Positions 51,945 through 60,521 of a stretch of DNA of 64,000 bases are shown in pieces. Position numbers and translations under genes: made by a program. Origin of the DNA: Phyllobacterium calauticae (GTDB lineage: Bacteria; Pseudomonadota; Alphaproteobacteria; Rhizobiales; Rhizobiaceae); NCBI RefSeq assembly GCF_019991125.1, contig NZ_JAGENB010000004.1, positions 310,001 to 374,000 of the forward strand. Direction: 5' to 3'. How positions within the stretch are numbered: the stretch's first letter is position 1; each line of letters begins with the position of its first letter. Below the pieces are notes generated by a model. That model was not told the origin of the DNA. It did no database searches and saw only the letters and a list, made by a program, of their open reading frames with translations.

Positions 51945-53127
51945 AGGCACCGCGATAGATCTTGATGCCGCTCCGCCAGTCGCGTGGAGCCCGGCCACCT
52001 GGTTCGCGGTTCTTTCAATGGCGGCCGCCAGCTTTGCGCTGGTGTCAGCCGAATTTCTGCCGGCAGGCCTGTTGACGCCGATGGCGCGCGATCTCGGCAT
52101 TAGCGAGGGAACGGCCGGACAGGTCGTCACTGCGACCGCTTCCGTCGGCGCCGTCACGGCCATGTTGAGCAATGTCCTGATCGGCCGATTGAACCGCAAG
52201 ACAGTGCTGGTTGGTCTCAGCGCCTTGGCAATCGGTTCCAATATTCTTGCGGCGGTCGCGACCGATTTCTGGCTATTATTGCTGGGTCGGGCCGGGCTGG
52301 GCATCGCCCTCAGCGCTTTCTGGGCACTTTCCGTTGCCGTCGTAGCGCGGCTGGTTGGCGCCAACGCCACGGGCCGGGGCATGGCGATCGTCACCCTTGG
52401 CGTCTCGCTCGCCACCATTGCCGCACCGTCGATGGGTGCATTGATCAGCGACTGGCTGGGCTGGCGCAGCGCCATGGCCATGACAGCGGGACTGGCAGCA
52501 GTTGCCATGGTGTTGCAATTTCTCAGCCTGCCGACCCTTCCTGCCACCACGAGCAACAGTCTTGCCGACGTCTTTCGGCTGACACGGCGGCGCGGCATTC
52601 AACTCGGCATGCTGGCTATCCTTTTGCTCATGACGGGGCATTTTGCCGGCTCGGTCTATGTGCGCCCCTTCCTCGAACAGGTTACGCACCTTGGAACCGG
52701 GCCGATTGCCCTGGCGCTGCTCGGATTTGGCATCGCCGCAGTAGTCGGTAATATCGCAGGCGGCCGCATGGCCGACGCCAACATCCGCATGGCCCTCGCT
52801 GCCACGGCCGCACTGATGGCATTCGCGGCGCTCGCTTTGGTACTTTGGGGCGTGCATATTGGCGTTGCCTTCGGCTTCGCTACGCTGTGGGGCTTCGCAT
52901 TCGGCATGGCGCCGGTGGTGCTGCCGACCAATCTGTCCCGCGCGGCGCCTGACGCGCTGGAAGCAGCAGGAAGCCTGATGGTCACCTCTTTCCAGGTCGC
53001 CATCACGATTGGCGCGGTTGTCGGCGGTTATGTGGTGGACACCTATGGCGCTACAGGCCCCTTGACCCTTACGGCCATTCTTGCTGCGTCGACAGTCGTT
53101 CTGGCGCTGCTACAGCCCCGCAGCTAA
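51919..53127 (+). CDS. MFS transporter, drug-efflux (DHA1/SotB) type
   Basis: A 402-residue protein with about 12 membrane helices. WFAVLSMAAASFALVSAEFL and LPAGLLTPMARDLGISEGTA are the start typical of AraJ/SotB-like 12-TM antiporters, and LLLGRAGLGIALSAFWALS matches DHA1 motif C-like helix. Follows AraC in the same direction. Its ribosome-binding site GGAG lies in a hairpin within a leader frame, so its translation is probably regulated. Substrate: a drug, arabinose-like sugar or metabolite. Confidence 0.92.
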   Translation: MTDTTLQLEGTAIDLDAAPPVAWSPATWFAVLSMAAASFALVSAEFLPAGLLTPMARDLGISEGTAGQVVTATASVGAVTAMLSNVLIGRLNRKTVLVGLSALAIGSNILAAVATDFWLLLLGRAGLGIALSAFWALSVAVVARLVGANATGRGMAIVTLGVSLATIAAPSMGALISDWLGWRSAMAMTAGLAAVAMVLQFLSLPTLPATTSNSLADVFRLTRRRGIQLGMLAILLLMTGHFAGSVYVRPFLEQVTHLGTGPIALALLGFGIAAVVGNIAGGRMADANIRMALAATAALMAFAALALVLWGVHIGVAFGFATLWGFAFGMAPVVLPTNLSRAAPDALEAAGSLMVTSFQVAITIGAVVGGYVVDTYGATGPLTLTAILAASTVVLALLQPRS

Positions 53128-53474
53128 TCTTTGTTGCTGGGCGTGGTTGATGGAGCAACCAGAAGTCATAACAAGGTTGCAGATGCGGCACTCACGCCGC
53201 ATCTGCAAAGCGCGGCGCACGGCCTTGGCGATCTTGAGGGTCGACGAACGGGCAGGTCATGCATCTCGCCCATCACTGGCACCTCTATGAGATCGCGCAA
53301 AAGGTTCTTTCAGAATCTGCAAATTCACGAATTACATGGGCAAGCTGCAACTGTTGCAGTTCGGATAACACCCGGTACGCACCAATTCCTGTGTCTTCAA
53401 AATCGTGCTCCGAACCTTTGGTTATGTTGAGGCTGGCGCTTTTTCGGACAGCATCGCGGGTCTGTGGCGCCGGC
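53128..53474. other. Intergenic region with terminator hairpin
   Basis: This stretch lies between the convergent MFS and SDR genes. Apart from the long hairpin at 53177-53208, described separately, I see no gene; short open frames here lack ribosome-binding sites and recognisable motifs. Confidence 0.4.
53177..53208. terminator. Long perfect hairpin after the MFS gene
   Basis: TTGCAGATGCGGC (53177-53189), loop ACTCAC, GCCGCATCTGCAA (53196-53208): a perfect 13-base stem, 50 bases after the MFS stop and between convergent genes. Its T-run is weak on either strand, but strength and place suggest a bidirectional terminator. Confidence 0.6.
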
Positions 53475-54290
53475 TTAACCCGCGAGAAAACCGCCATCCG
53501 TGCAGAGGATATGGCCGACAACGTAATCAGCCTCACTTAACAGCAGCCAGCAAACCGCCGCCGCAACTTCCTCGGGATGGCCCATGCGCCGCAGGGGCAG
53601 GCTGGCCGCGACCTGACGCATGTCCGCAATACCTGACGCCAGCATCATATCTGTCACCACGCGCCCCGGAGCGACGCCATTGATCCGCACACCCTGCGGT
53701 GCATATTCCATGGCCGCCGAACGCGTCATGGAAATGGCGGCTGCTTTCGAAGCAGAATATAGCGACAGTCCAGGATTGGGATTGCGTAGTCCGCTGACGC
53801 TTGTGTTGTTGACAATCGTCCCGCCACCAGAGGCCAGAAGCGCGGGTATTTGATGGCGCATACAATGAAATATAGCCCGCACGTTGGTGTCAAATACCTG
53901 ACTATAGACAGCATCCGTCTGGTCAGCCAAGGAAGCTCGCTTCTCCTGAAACCCCGCATTGTTGAAAACCGCGTCCAGCCTCCCGAAGCGCTGCAGAAGT
54001 GTTCCGACCAGTTGCTCAACCTCCGCTTCACAGGCAACATCTGCCGTAACAAAGAGTGCCTCAGCACCGATGGTCTCAAGTTCGGCGGCAACGTTTTGCC
54101 CGATAGCCTGCCTGCGACCCGCTATGACGACTGCCGATGCACCCTCGCGAGCCATTCGAAGCGCAGTAGCGCGGCCGATGCCAGTTGCACCTCCCGTGAC
54201 CAGACATACTTTGCCTGCCAGCTTGCCGCCCGGCCTCCATTGTGGAACGGGTCCTGCCAGAATTACCGGATCGACATCATCCAACGCCAT
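53475..54290 (-). CDS. Short-chain dehydrogenase/reductase
   Basis: A 271-residue SDR with cofactor motif VCLVTGGATGIGRATALRMA near residue 26, NNAGF, and the catalytic YSASKAAAISMTR (Tyr-x3-Lys). VNNTSVSGL supplies the Ser. The C-terminal GHILCTDGGFLAG is classical. Its start lies 14 bases inside the MarR gene end, so both are cotranscribed. The MarR operator upstream suggests induction by a small aromatic or lipophilic compound. Substrate unknown. Confidence 0.9.
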   Translation of the reverse strand: MALDDVDPVILAGPVPQWRPGGKLAGKVCLVTGGATGIGRATALRMAREGASAVVIAGRRQAIGQNVAAELETIGAEALFVTADVACEAEVEQLVGTLLQRFGRLDAVFNNAGFQEKRASLADQTDAVYSQVFDTNVRAIFHCMRHQIPALLASGGGTIVNNTSVSGLRNPNPGLSLYSASKAAAISMTRSAAMEYAPQGVRINGVAPGRVVTDMMLASGIADMRQVAASLPLRRMGHPEEVAAAVCWLLLSEADYVVGHILCTDGGFLAG

Positions 54291-54759
54291 ACTCCTTGTC
54301 TCCAGTTTTATTTTCTGTTCGGCTGGCCTGCAGGGCGCAGGCATAGGAATCCAAGCTTTCCGGCAAGTTACGACCTGCTTCGACGCCCATCCTCGTCAGC
54401 GCCTCCATCACCTGATGCCGTGCAAACGCATCGACCCGCTGCAGCGTCGATACCCCTTGCGGGGTGAGCGACAACGGCTTTACACGCGCATCGTCATCGC
54501 TGATTTCCTCAGCTAGTTCACCGGCTTTGACCAGCTTGCGCACCATTCTGCTCACCGTGGATTTTTCCAGGATGAGAACAGCACTGAGATCGGAAGCCGT
54601 CATGGACCCGCGTGCGCCGATTTCAACCAACGCATGCACCGCAGAAGGCGGCAGATCAGTTGCCGCCAGTGTTGGCCGCAGGAAGCCAAGCTCCCGTACA
54701 AGTCGGCGAGAGGCATCGCGAATCCGGGCAATATGAGATTCATCGTTGCAAGCAGTCAT
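54277..54759 (-). CDS. MarR-family transcriptional regulator
   Basis: A 160-residue winged-helix protein: RGSMTASDLSAVLILEKSTV, SRMVRKLVKAGELAEEISDD, and DARVKPLSLTPQGVSTL follow the MarR pattern. The ATG at 54757-54759 is preferred; an earlier ATG at 54772-54774 lies inside the large palindrome. First gene of a pair with the overlapping SDR gene. Probably represses itself and the SDR through the palindrome at its start. Confidence 0.9.
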   Translation of the reverse strand: MTACNDESHIARIRDASRRLVRELGFLRPTLAATDLPPSAVHALVEIGARGSMTASDLSAVLILEKSTVSRMVRKLVKAGELAEEISDDDARVKPLSLTPQGVSTLQRVDAFARHQVMEALTRMGVEAGRNLPESLDSYACALQASRTENKTGDKEYGVG

Positions 54760-54769
54760 ACCGCGTCGC

Positions 54770-54800
54770 CCCATATAGTTGCTCTATACAACTATATGGG
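54770..54800. promoter_or_regulatory. MarR-type operator
   Basis: Perfect 12-base inverted repeat CCCATATAGTTG (54770-54781) and CAACTATATGGG (54789-54800) with a seven-base centre, just upstream of the MarR start. Length, AT-rich core and position fit a MarR dimer site. It probably covers the promoter or the 5' end of the transcript. Confidence 0.75.
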
Positions 54801-55015
54801 AATTCTGTATCGCTGAAAAGGGACCACATAATAGAAACTTTGGGTGAGCGCCTAAGAGGAGCCGACCCTTTGTCACCCGTTTCAAACAACGCGGCAATTC
54901 GGCCAGCTAAATGCGCAATCACAGACTGCAAGCCATGGCACAACGGGTAGCAATCGGTGGCCAGACCGTCTGAAACGGTCAGCACGAGCTCTTCAAACAA
55001 CGGGACAACACCCTG
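54801..55015. other. Short intergenic region upstream of MarR
   Basis: It holds the end of the autotransporter transcript and the promoter of the MarR gene. A six-base hairpin (GACCGT at 54964-54969, ACGGTC at 54975-54980) lies 36 bases after the autotransporter stop, without a T-run. Confidence 0.35.
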
Positions 55016-57754
55016 TCAGAACTGGAACGAAATATCGGCCTTGAACGCATTGTCCTGCGCCTTGCTGGCAAACTGTCCGGAATAAGAAATGCCAATCGTT
55101 GCCTGTGGTGAAATCTTGAAATCGAGACCCGCTTCAAGCACCAGCGCGTCTTTGGCAATGGCGACGCCGGAAATATCAAAGGCAGCGCTACCGGTAAACG
55201 CAAGATTCGAATGGGGTACGGTGTCACCGAACGCATGACGCCAACCCAGCATGCCACGCGCAGCCGTTGTTACATTGCCCAACATGAAGTCCGAAGAGGC
55301 CCTGACGCCCAGCGTCGTGAATGTGTCATCCGTATCCGTCTTGCTGCCGATAAGAGCCGCTGCTCCGCCGGTTTCAGCAAAGGCGTCATGCTTGAAATTG
55401 ACATAGGCCAGATTGACGAAAGGCTCAAAGGCAACACGATTGGTATCAATTCGATAACCGAGCTCGCCGAATACCTGTGCTGTGTGCGCATTGTATTTGG
55501 CAGATGTATCGTCTGAAAAACCGGGGAAAACGACCGACCGGCGGATATTGATATCGTGCCACGTATAGGTCGCACCTGCCCTAAAACCAAGATTACCCCA
55601 TTGCGAGCCGCCATATACGCCGAGGTGATAATTGTCGCTGTCACCTGAGGAATTTCGATCATCCACTTTAAAGGAGGTGTGACTATACCCAGCAAGCAGA
55701 CCAAGGCGCCAGTTGTCAGCGATTTGGGTATCTGCTCCGATCAGAAAGCCACCGGTCGTGCTTTCAAGACTCGCGGCGTGTCCGTTGCTTTCGCCTGAAC
55801 CCCAATTGCCGAACCCTGTGCCCCATACGCCAAATTGATCCGTCACCGAGGGTGCGAGTTTGGGTCCGTCATCACCATAGGCCATAATCGGGACCGCTAC
55901 CGCTGCGACACCGCTAAAAGCACCACGGATTCTGTTGATTGCCGCATCTCGGATGAAGCGGCTATCTTCCAGCAGAACGGTTGTTGCAGAGGCATAAACT
56001 TCGCCGGACAGCGCATCAAAGGCTTTCCGTGCAGATGCTGCATCCAAGACGAGCAGTGTATTGTACAGCGCAAGTGCATTGCCGCTTTGCGGCAGAGTGT
56101 TAAGAGCGCCAGCAGTTGCTATTTGATGCGGAGTGGTGGCCGCTATGGGGAACGGACCACCACCCGCCGTCGGGGATTGCTTGACCGCTATTGTGAGATC
56201 GACAGCTTTTGCAGTGTTCGCGAGCGTTGCGTCTAAAAAGGCCGAATTGGTCAAGACATTTGGATCGAATGTACCGCCAACGCCGCCTTGCGCGGTGAGG
56301 ATCCGATAGGTCTGGCCTGTGTGATAGCTCGTTGCGGGATCAAGCGCACGAACCGAAACCGCTCCGCCCTGCAGCGTTGCAATCCCGGTTACCGCGATGA
56401 GATCCGAAGTGCCGGCTGAGGTGATCTCCACGTTGTAGACCGAACCGTTGGCAAGGGTTACATCTCCAGCAATGTTGAGCGTGCCGACCGAATTGCCGGG
56501 CGCAATCACACCACCTGAGGCAACTGTTGTGGTTCCGACTGTTCCTGTGCCTGAAAGCGTACCGCTATTCAGGACCTGAACTGTTCCGATCAGAGCCCCG
56601 TTGACAGAAAGAATACCTGCCTGAACGGTTGTCCCACCGGTATAAGTATTGTTTCCGGACAGGATGAGTTTGCCGGTACCTGTCTTTACCAGAGATGCTC
56701 CGGTACCGCCGCCGGTACCCCCATCCTGAATAGTGCCGGAGACGTCCGTCGATAGATTATTCGCGCCAACCGTTAATGCAGTCCCGCCAAGGAAGAATCG
56801 GCCGCTACCTTCAAGAGAACCGGCCGTGTTTGTGGCAGGACCATTGGAAAAATCGACGAGGCCGGTACTGTTGGCAATCAACCGCGCATTGCCACCGGTG
56901 CTGTTCGTAAAGAAAACGGTTTGGCCGCCAGCGTTGGAAGTAATTGTTGCGTTGCCAGCCGATCCACTGTCATCAAAGAGCGTTCGACCACCGCTGTTGT
57001 TGGTAATGACAGCGCTTCCAGCTGAGCTGGTTCCGCGAATAAGTGTCAGACCGGTATTGTTGTTGGTGATCGTGGCATTGCTGGCAGTGCTGGCGTCGAA
57101 GAATGTCACTCGTCCATTGTTGGCGTTGATCAGAGACGCGCTACCGGCGGTGCTGCTGTCATCGAATTCGGTATTGCCTCCGTTGTTGGAAATATTGGCA
57201 GTGCCTGCAGTACTTGAATTGATGAAAGCGGTTGTACCACCAAGGGTGTTCGTTATGACAGCATTGTCTGCTGTGCTGGTGTCACCGAATAACAATGCAC
57301 CGCCATTGTTGGTTATGATGGCATGCCCTGCGATGCTGTTGCTGAAGAAATCAGTGCGGCCATCGACATTGTTGATAATGGAGGCATTGGCTGCCGTGCT
57401 CGTACCGAAGAAGAGGGTCTGTCCCCCATCGCCATTTGTAATGGTCGCGCTGCCCGCATTGCTGGCGCCGGAAAATAGTGTCAGCCCGCCAAGATTGGCA
57501 ATATTTGCATTCTCGGCAGTACTCTCATTGGTGAAGTCCGTTTCGCCGCCAGTAAGGTTTGCAATGGTAGCCGTGCCGCCTTGGCTTGTGTCCTGAAACG
57601 TTGTGAGATCGCCAGAATTATTGACTATTGCGGTATTGCCGGCAGAACTGTTGCCCGAATACGTCGTATTGCCGGCGTAGGCTGTTCCAGCAAGCAGGGC
57701 CATTGTAAGCGCTGTCGATGCACATGTCGCTTTATACAGGGCCATGGCAGTCAT
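55016..57754 (-). CDS. Autotransporter with repeat passenger domain
   Basis: A 912-residue type Va secreted protein. Signal peptide at residues 1-28 (ATCASTALTMALLAGTAYA). The passenger begins with about 13 tandem repeats of 20-21 residues with consensus (S/T)STAGNATITNNxGGxTxF (residues about 35-310), followed by parallel beta-helix autotransporter repeats (GKLILSGNNTYTGGTTVQAG, GVIAPGNSVGTLNIAGDV). The C-terminal 270 residues form the outer-membrane beta-barrel (NWRLGLLAGYSHTSFKVDD ... KADISFQF, ending in Phe). ATG 57754 with AGGGGG; ATG 57745 possible. Likely adhesin or surface protein; no protease or lipase motif seen. Confidence 0.92.
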   Translation of the reverse strand: MTAMALYKATCASTALTMALLAGTAYAGNTTYSGNSSAGNTAIVNNSGDLTTFQDTSQGGTATIANLTGGETDFTNESTAENANIANLGGLTLFSGASNAGSATITNGDGGQTLFFGTSTAANASIINNVDGRTDFFSNSIAGHAIITNNGGALLFGDTSTADNAVITNTLGGTTAFINSSTAGTANISNNGGNTEFDDSSTAGSASLINANNGRVTFFDASTASNATITNNNTGLTLIRGTSSAGSAVITNNSGGRTLFDDSGSAGNATITSNAGGQTVFFTNSTGGNARLIANSTGLVDFSNGPATNTAGSLEGSGRFFLGGTALTVGANNLSTDVSGTIQDGGTGGGTGASLVKTGTGKLILSGNNTYTGGTTVQAGILSVNGALIGTVQVLNSGTLSGTGTVGTTTVASGGVIAPGNSVGTLNIAGDVTLANGSVYNVEITSAGTSDLIAVTGIATLQGGAVSVRALDPATSYHTGQTYRILTAQGGVGGTFDPNVLTNSAFLDATLANTAKAVDLTIAVKQSPTAGGGPFPIAATTPHQIATAGALNTLPQSGNALALYNTLLVLDAASARKAFDALSGEVYASATTVLLEDSRFIRDAAINRIRGAFSGVAAVAVPIMAYGDDGPKLAPSVTDQFGVWGTGFGNWGSGESNGHAASLESTTGGFLIGADTQIADNWRLGLLAGYSHTSFKVDDRNSSGDSDNYHLGVYGGSQWGNLGFRAGATYTWHDINIRRSVVFPGFSDDTSAKYNAHTAQVFGELGYRIDTNRVAFEPFVNLAYVNFKHDAFAETGGAAALIGSKTDTDDTFTTLGVRASSDFMLGNVTTAARGMLGWRHAFGDTVPHSNLAFTGSAAFDISGVAIAKDALVLEAGLDFKISPQATIGISYSGQFASKAQDNAFKADISFQF

Positions 57755-58239
57755 TTCCCCCTCGTTTTACACCGAGCGCAACTGGGCGAGTACGGGGTTA
57801 TTTCACGATGTCCTGCCCCTCCGCCCGAATGTGCGGGCAACCTCACCTAGATCCTCGATCACATAATAAGAGTCGGCGACTCCCAAGATGCCGAGCCGCA
57901 ATCCTTCCCAACACGCCCAACCGGACGCGCATTCAGTACAACCGATCCATGCTCTTCACGTGTAGATGGATGATAGACTTAGTTGGCGGAATTCACGGAC
58001 GCTCAGTTTCAAACTGCTACCTAGAATGGCTAATCACGGCCATCCCAATGGCGGGCCATGGCAGGAAGATGGCACATTGCTTGGAAGACGAATGCGCCCA
58101 ATGACTGAGATGGGCCATTCAAGCCATATTGCTGGTTGCGTTGTCCGCACCGGTTCCCATATCGACGATTTGAACGATGATGCCTGATTGATTCAAAGGA
58201 GCTGTTGGACGTTTATTCAGCCTCTTTATGCGTCATCTG
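57755..58239. other. Upstream region of the autotransporter
   Basis: About 485 bases between the autotransporter start and the remnant at 58240. I see no convincing gene. A 53-codon rightward frame (58026-58187) lacks a ribosome-binding site. The promoter of the autotransporter should be here. Confidence 0.35.
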
Positions 58240-58344
58240 TTAGAACCTCACGTTGAAATCTGCCTTGAAGCCATGCTGGCGGACTTCGGCTGCGATCCGC
58301 CCCTGATAAGAGAGACCGAGGGTTGCCTGCAGGGGCAGCTTGTG
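58240..58344 (-). pseudogene. 3' remnant of a second autotransporter
   Basis: Reading leftward from 58344, the codons give ATLGLSYQGRIAAEV, then GFKADFNVRF and a stop (TAA at 58240-58242). This matches the last 34 residues of the intact autotransporter (ATIGISYSGQFASKA ... AFKADISFQF) position by position, including the terminal Phe. Upstream of it the frame soon meets a stop (58372-58374) and no other barrel sequence is visible. It is therefore the tail of a deleted paralogue, about 500 bases upstream of the intact gene. Confidence 0.8.
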
Positions 58345-58502
58345 TCGTTTGCTTGGCATTCTCAGTATCCCTTACCGGCTCAAAAGCCATACTTCATAAA
58401 GGATCACTTTGCAGGGGGCAGACCAGCCTCTTCCGGGTTCCAACTCCAATCGATTACCAAATCTGCCCGCACTATAATTATAGCTCGCTCGCTTCGGCAT
58501 TT

Positions 58503-60521
58503 TCAGCCTCGGCTGCGCCATGCCTGAGTCCGGACGAGCACAGCACGAGACAATCCCGCGTGAACAAGACGTGCCAGCACATTGGTGTAAAAGATCATCA
58601 TGCCCATGGCTGCCGCTGGTGCGATATCGCCGGCGTCATCCATGTTGAGCACCGCAACGGAGGCCAATGCCGTATCCGCGGAATAGATGAAAACCACAGC
58701 TGAAACGGTGGTCATCGCATTGACGAAGAGATAGATCGAGATGTCGAGAATAGCTGGCAGACAAACTGGAACGGTCACCCGGGCGAACAGCTTGTAGAAA
58801 GGCTGTTTCAACGAAGCGGCAACGGATTCGAACTCCTGATCGATCTGCTTGAGGGCCGTGAGAGCCGTCAGATGCCCCACCGTGTAGAAGTGGGTAATGG
58901 TGCAGATAACCAGAATGGTCATTGTGCCATAGATCGAATGCAGTGGGTTGGCAGGATTGTTGAAGAAGAAAATATAGGCAAGTCCCAGCACCAGACCCGG
59001 CACAGCCATGGGCAGCATTGCCAGGAAATGGAAAATGGCGCGGCCTTTCCAGAACCCTTCGGTCTTTTCCACCATGTAGGCGCCGGTGAAAACGATAATG
59101 GTTCCGAATATCGCTGTCAGCCCTGCTAGCTGGATGGAGTTCTTATAGGAGCCCCAGCCGCCGCCATCCATGTGGTTAAAGGCAAAATTCTTCAGACTGA
59201 GACTGAGGTCGTAAGGCCAGAACTTGACCAGTGCCGCCAGTTGGCAGACCAGCAATATTCCGATGATGAAGACAGCCACCAATGCACACCAGACGAGGCA
59301 AAGGCGGTCGAACCGCCGGTTCGGCTTCGGCTCATAGGGAACGGATCGCGCCGAAAGCAGTGCCACCTGCTTTTTCTGCACCAGACGATCGACAACAAAC
59401 GCGGCAAGTGCAGGGACAAGCAGGATCACCGAGACAACAGCGCCCATTTCAAAATTCTGCTGGCCGATGACCTGCTTGTAAATATCGACCGCCAGGACAT
59501 TGTACTGGCCACCGATCACCTTCGGCAGGCCAAAATCCGTGATTGCCAGCGTGAACACAACGAAAGCTGCCGAGATGAGCCCATAACGTGCTCCCGGTAT
59601 GGTAACGGTCCAGAAGGTACGCCAGCGGCTGGCACGCAATGACGCCGCAGCCTCGTAATGGCGCTGGTCGGAAATGGCGAGCGCCGTCGAAATAATGATC
59701 AGCGCATGCGGAAACGTGAAGAAAACGGAACCGACAACGATGCCCAGCGGTCCGTAGATGGATGCACCAAACAGCACGTCCCGGATCATACCCTGATTGC
59801 CGAAGAGATAGATCAAGGCAATGCCGGGCAAAAGCGAAGGCACAAGGATTGGCGCCATTGCGATCATACGGAACACACCCTTGTATCGCATGCAACTGCG
59901 GTTCATCGCATAGGCAAAGCCAAAGGCGATACCAACTGTCAAAACAGTGCTGATAACCGCTATGAACAATGAATTCTGGATGGACCGGAACAGCGTCGGT
60001 GTAGAAAAATAGCTGACATAATTATCGAAACCGGTGGACCGTGACGATCTCAGCGCAACACGGCGAAAGGTGTTGGAATCCACCTCCTGCCATTGAGTGC
60101 CTCGATGCAGGTCCGAGCCGATCAGATAGGTCGTATCATCCGTGGTGCCGCGTATTCGGTATTTTACCGGGCTGCGGAAGCTGAAGTCTGGAAAGAAGCT
60201 GGTCGCGGCGAGCCTGCCATCGGCGTTCGTTGCAAGTTTATCTGGCGGGAGAACCGAAAGCCTGTCGTTCAGCACAGCTGCGGTGGTGGCTTGACTGAAA
60301 TTACCGGCCGCATCGCTCACCTGAAACTCGTACCGGGTCAGGTCAAAACTATAAGTGGAGAACGATTTCGATAGCATTACATAAAGCGGCGCAGCCAGTG
60401 CAACGATCAGATAGAGCGAAATAACGATCATCAAGCCGCGTTTGACCAGATCATCTGTGTCCAACTGCAGTCTTGGTGTGTTGTGAGGAAGCGGTATGAG
60501 CAAATCAGTGACTGCTGCCAT
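58503..60521 (-). CDS. 2-Aminoethylphosphonate-type ABC transporter permease, fused two-domain
   Basis: A 672-residue protein containing two permease domains in one chain, as in the iron/2-aminoethylphosphonate PhnU/FbpB class. EAA loops are read in HYEAAASLRASRWRTFWTVT and FESVAASLKQPFYKLFARVT. Between the first membrane helix (VISLYLIVALAAPLYVMLSK) and the first permease core lies an extra periplasmic region of about 100 residues. ATG at 60519-60521 with GGAGG, overlapping the ATPase gene by 17 bases. Phosphonate specificity is inferred from the linked phosphonoacetaldehyde dehydrogenase and the overall resemblance to 2-AEP systems. Confidence 0.82.
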   Translation of the reverse strand: MAAVTDLLIPLPHNTPRLQLDTDDLVKRGLMIVISLYLIVALAAPLYVMLSKSFSTYSFDLTRYEFQVSDAAGNFSQATTAAVLNDRLSVLPPDKLATNADGRLAATSFFPDFSFRSPVKYRIRGTTDDTTYLIGSDLHRGTQWQEVDSNTFRRVALRSSRSTGFDNYVSYFSTPTLFRSIQNSLFIAVISTVLTVGIAFGFAYAMNRSCMRYKGVFRMIAMAPILVPSLLPGIALIYLFGNQGMIRDVLFGASIYGPLGIVVGSVFFTFPHALIIISTALAISDQRHYEAAASLRASRWRTFWTVTIPGARYGLISAAFVVFTLAITDFGLPKVIGGQYNVLAVDIYKQVIGQQNFEMGAVVSVILLVPALAAFVVDRLVQKKQVALLSARSVPYEPKPNRRFDRLCLVWCALVAVFIIGILLVCQLAALVKFWPYDLSLSLKNFAFNHMDGGGWGSYKNSIQLAGLTAIFGTIIVFTGAYMVEKTEGFWKGRAIFHFLAMLPMAVPGLVLGLAYIFFFNNPANPLHSIYGTMTILVICTITHFYTVGHLTALTALKQIDQEFESVAASLKQPFYKLFARVTVPVCLPAILDISIYLFVNAMTTVSAVVFIYSADTALASVAVLNMDDAGDIAPAAAMGMMIFYTNVLARLVHAGLSRAVLVRTQAWRSRG

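Noticed and set aside
56733..57596. 287-codon rightward frame rich in Pro, Val and Leu opposite the autotransporter repeats
   Set aside because: Its apparent periodicity only mirrors the repeats of the autotransporter on the other strand.
57966..58187. Small rightward frame upstream of the autotransporter
   Set aside because: No ribosome-binding site and no recognisable motif; composition resembles random sequence.
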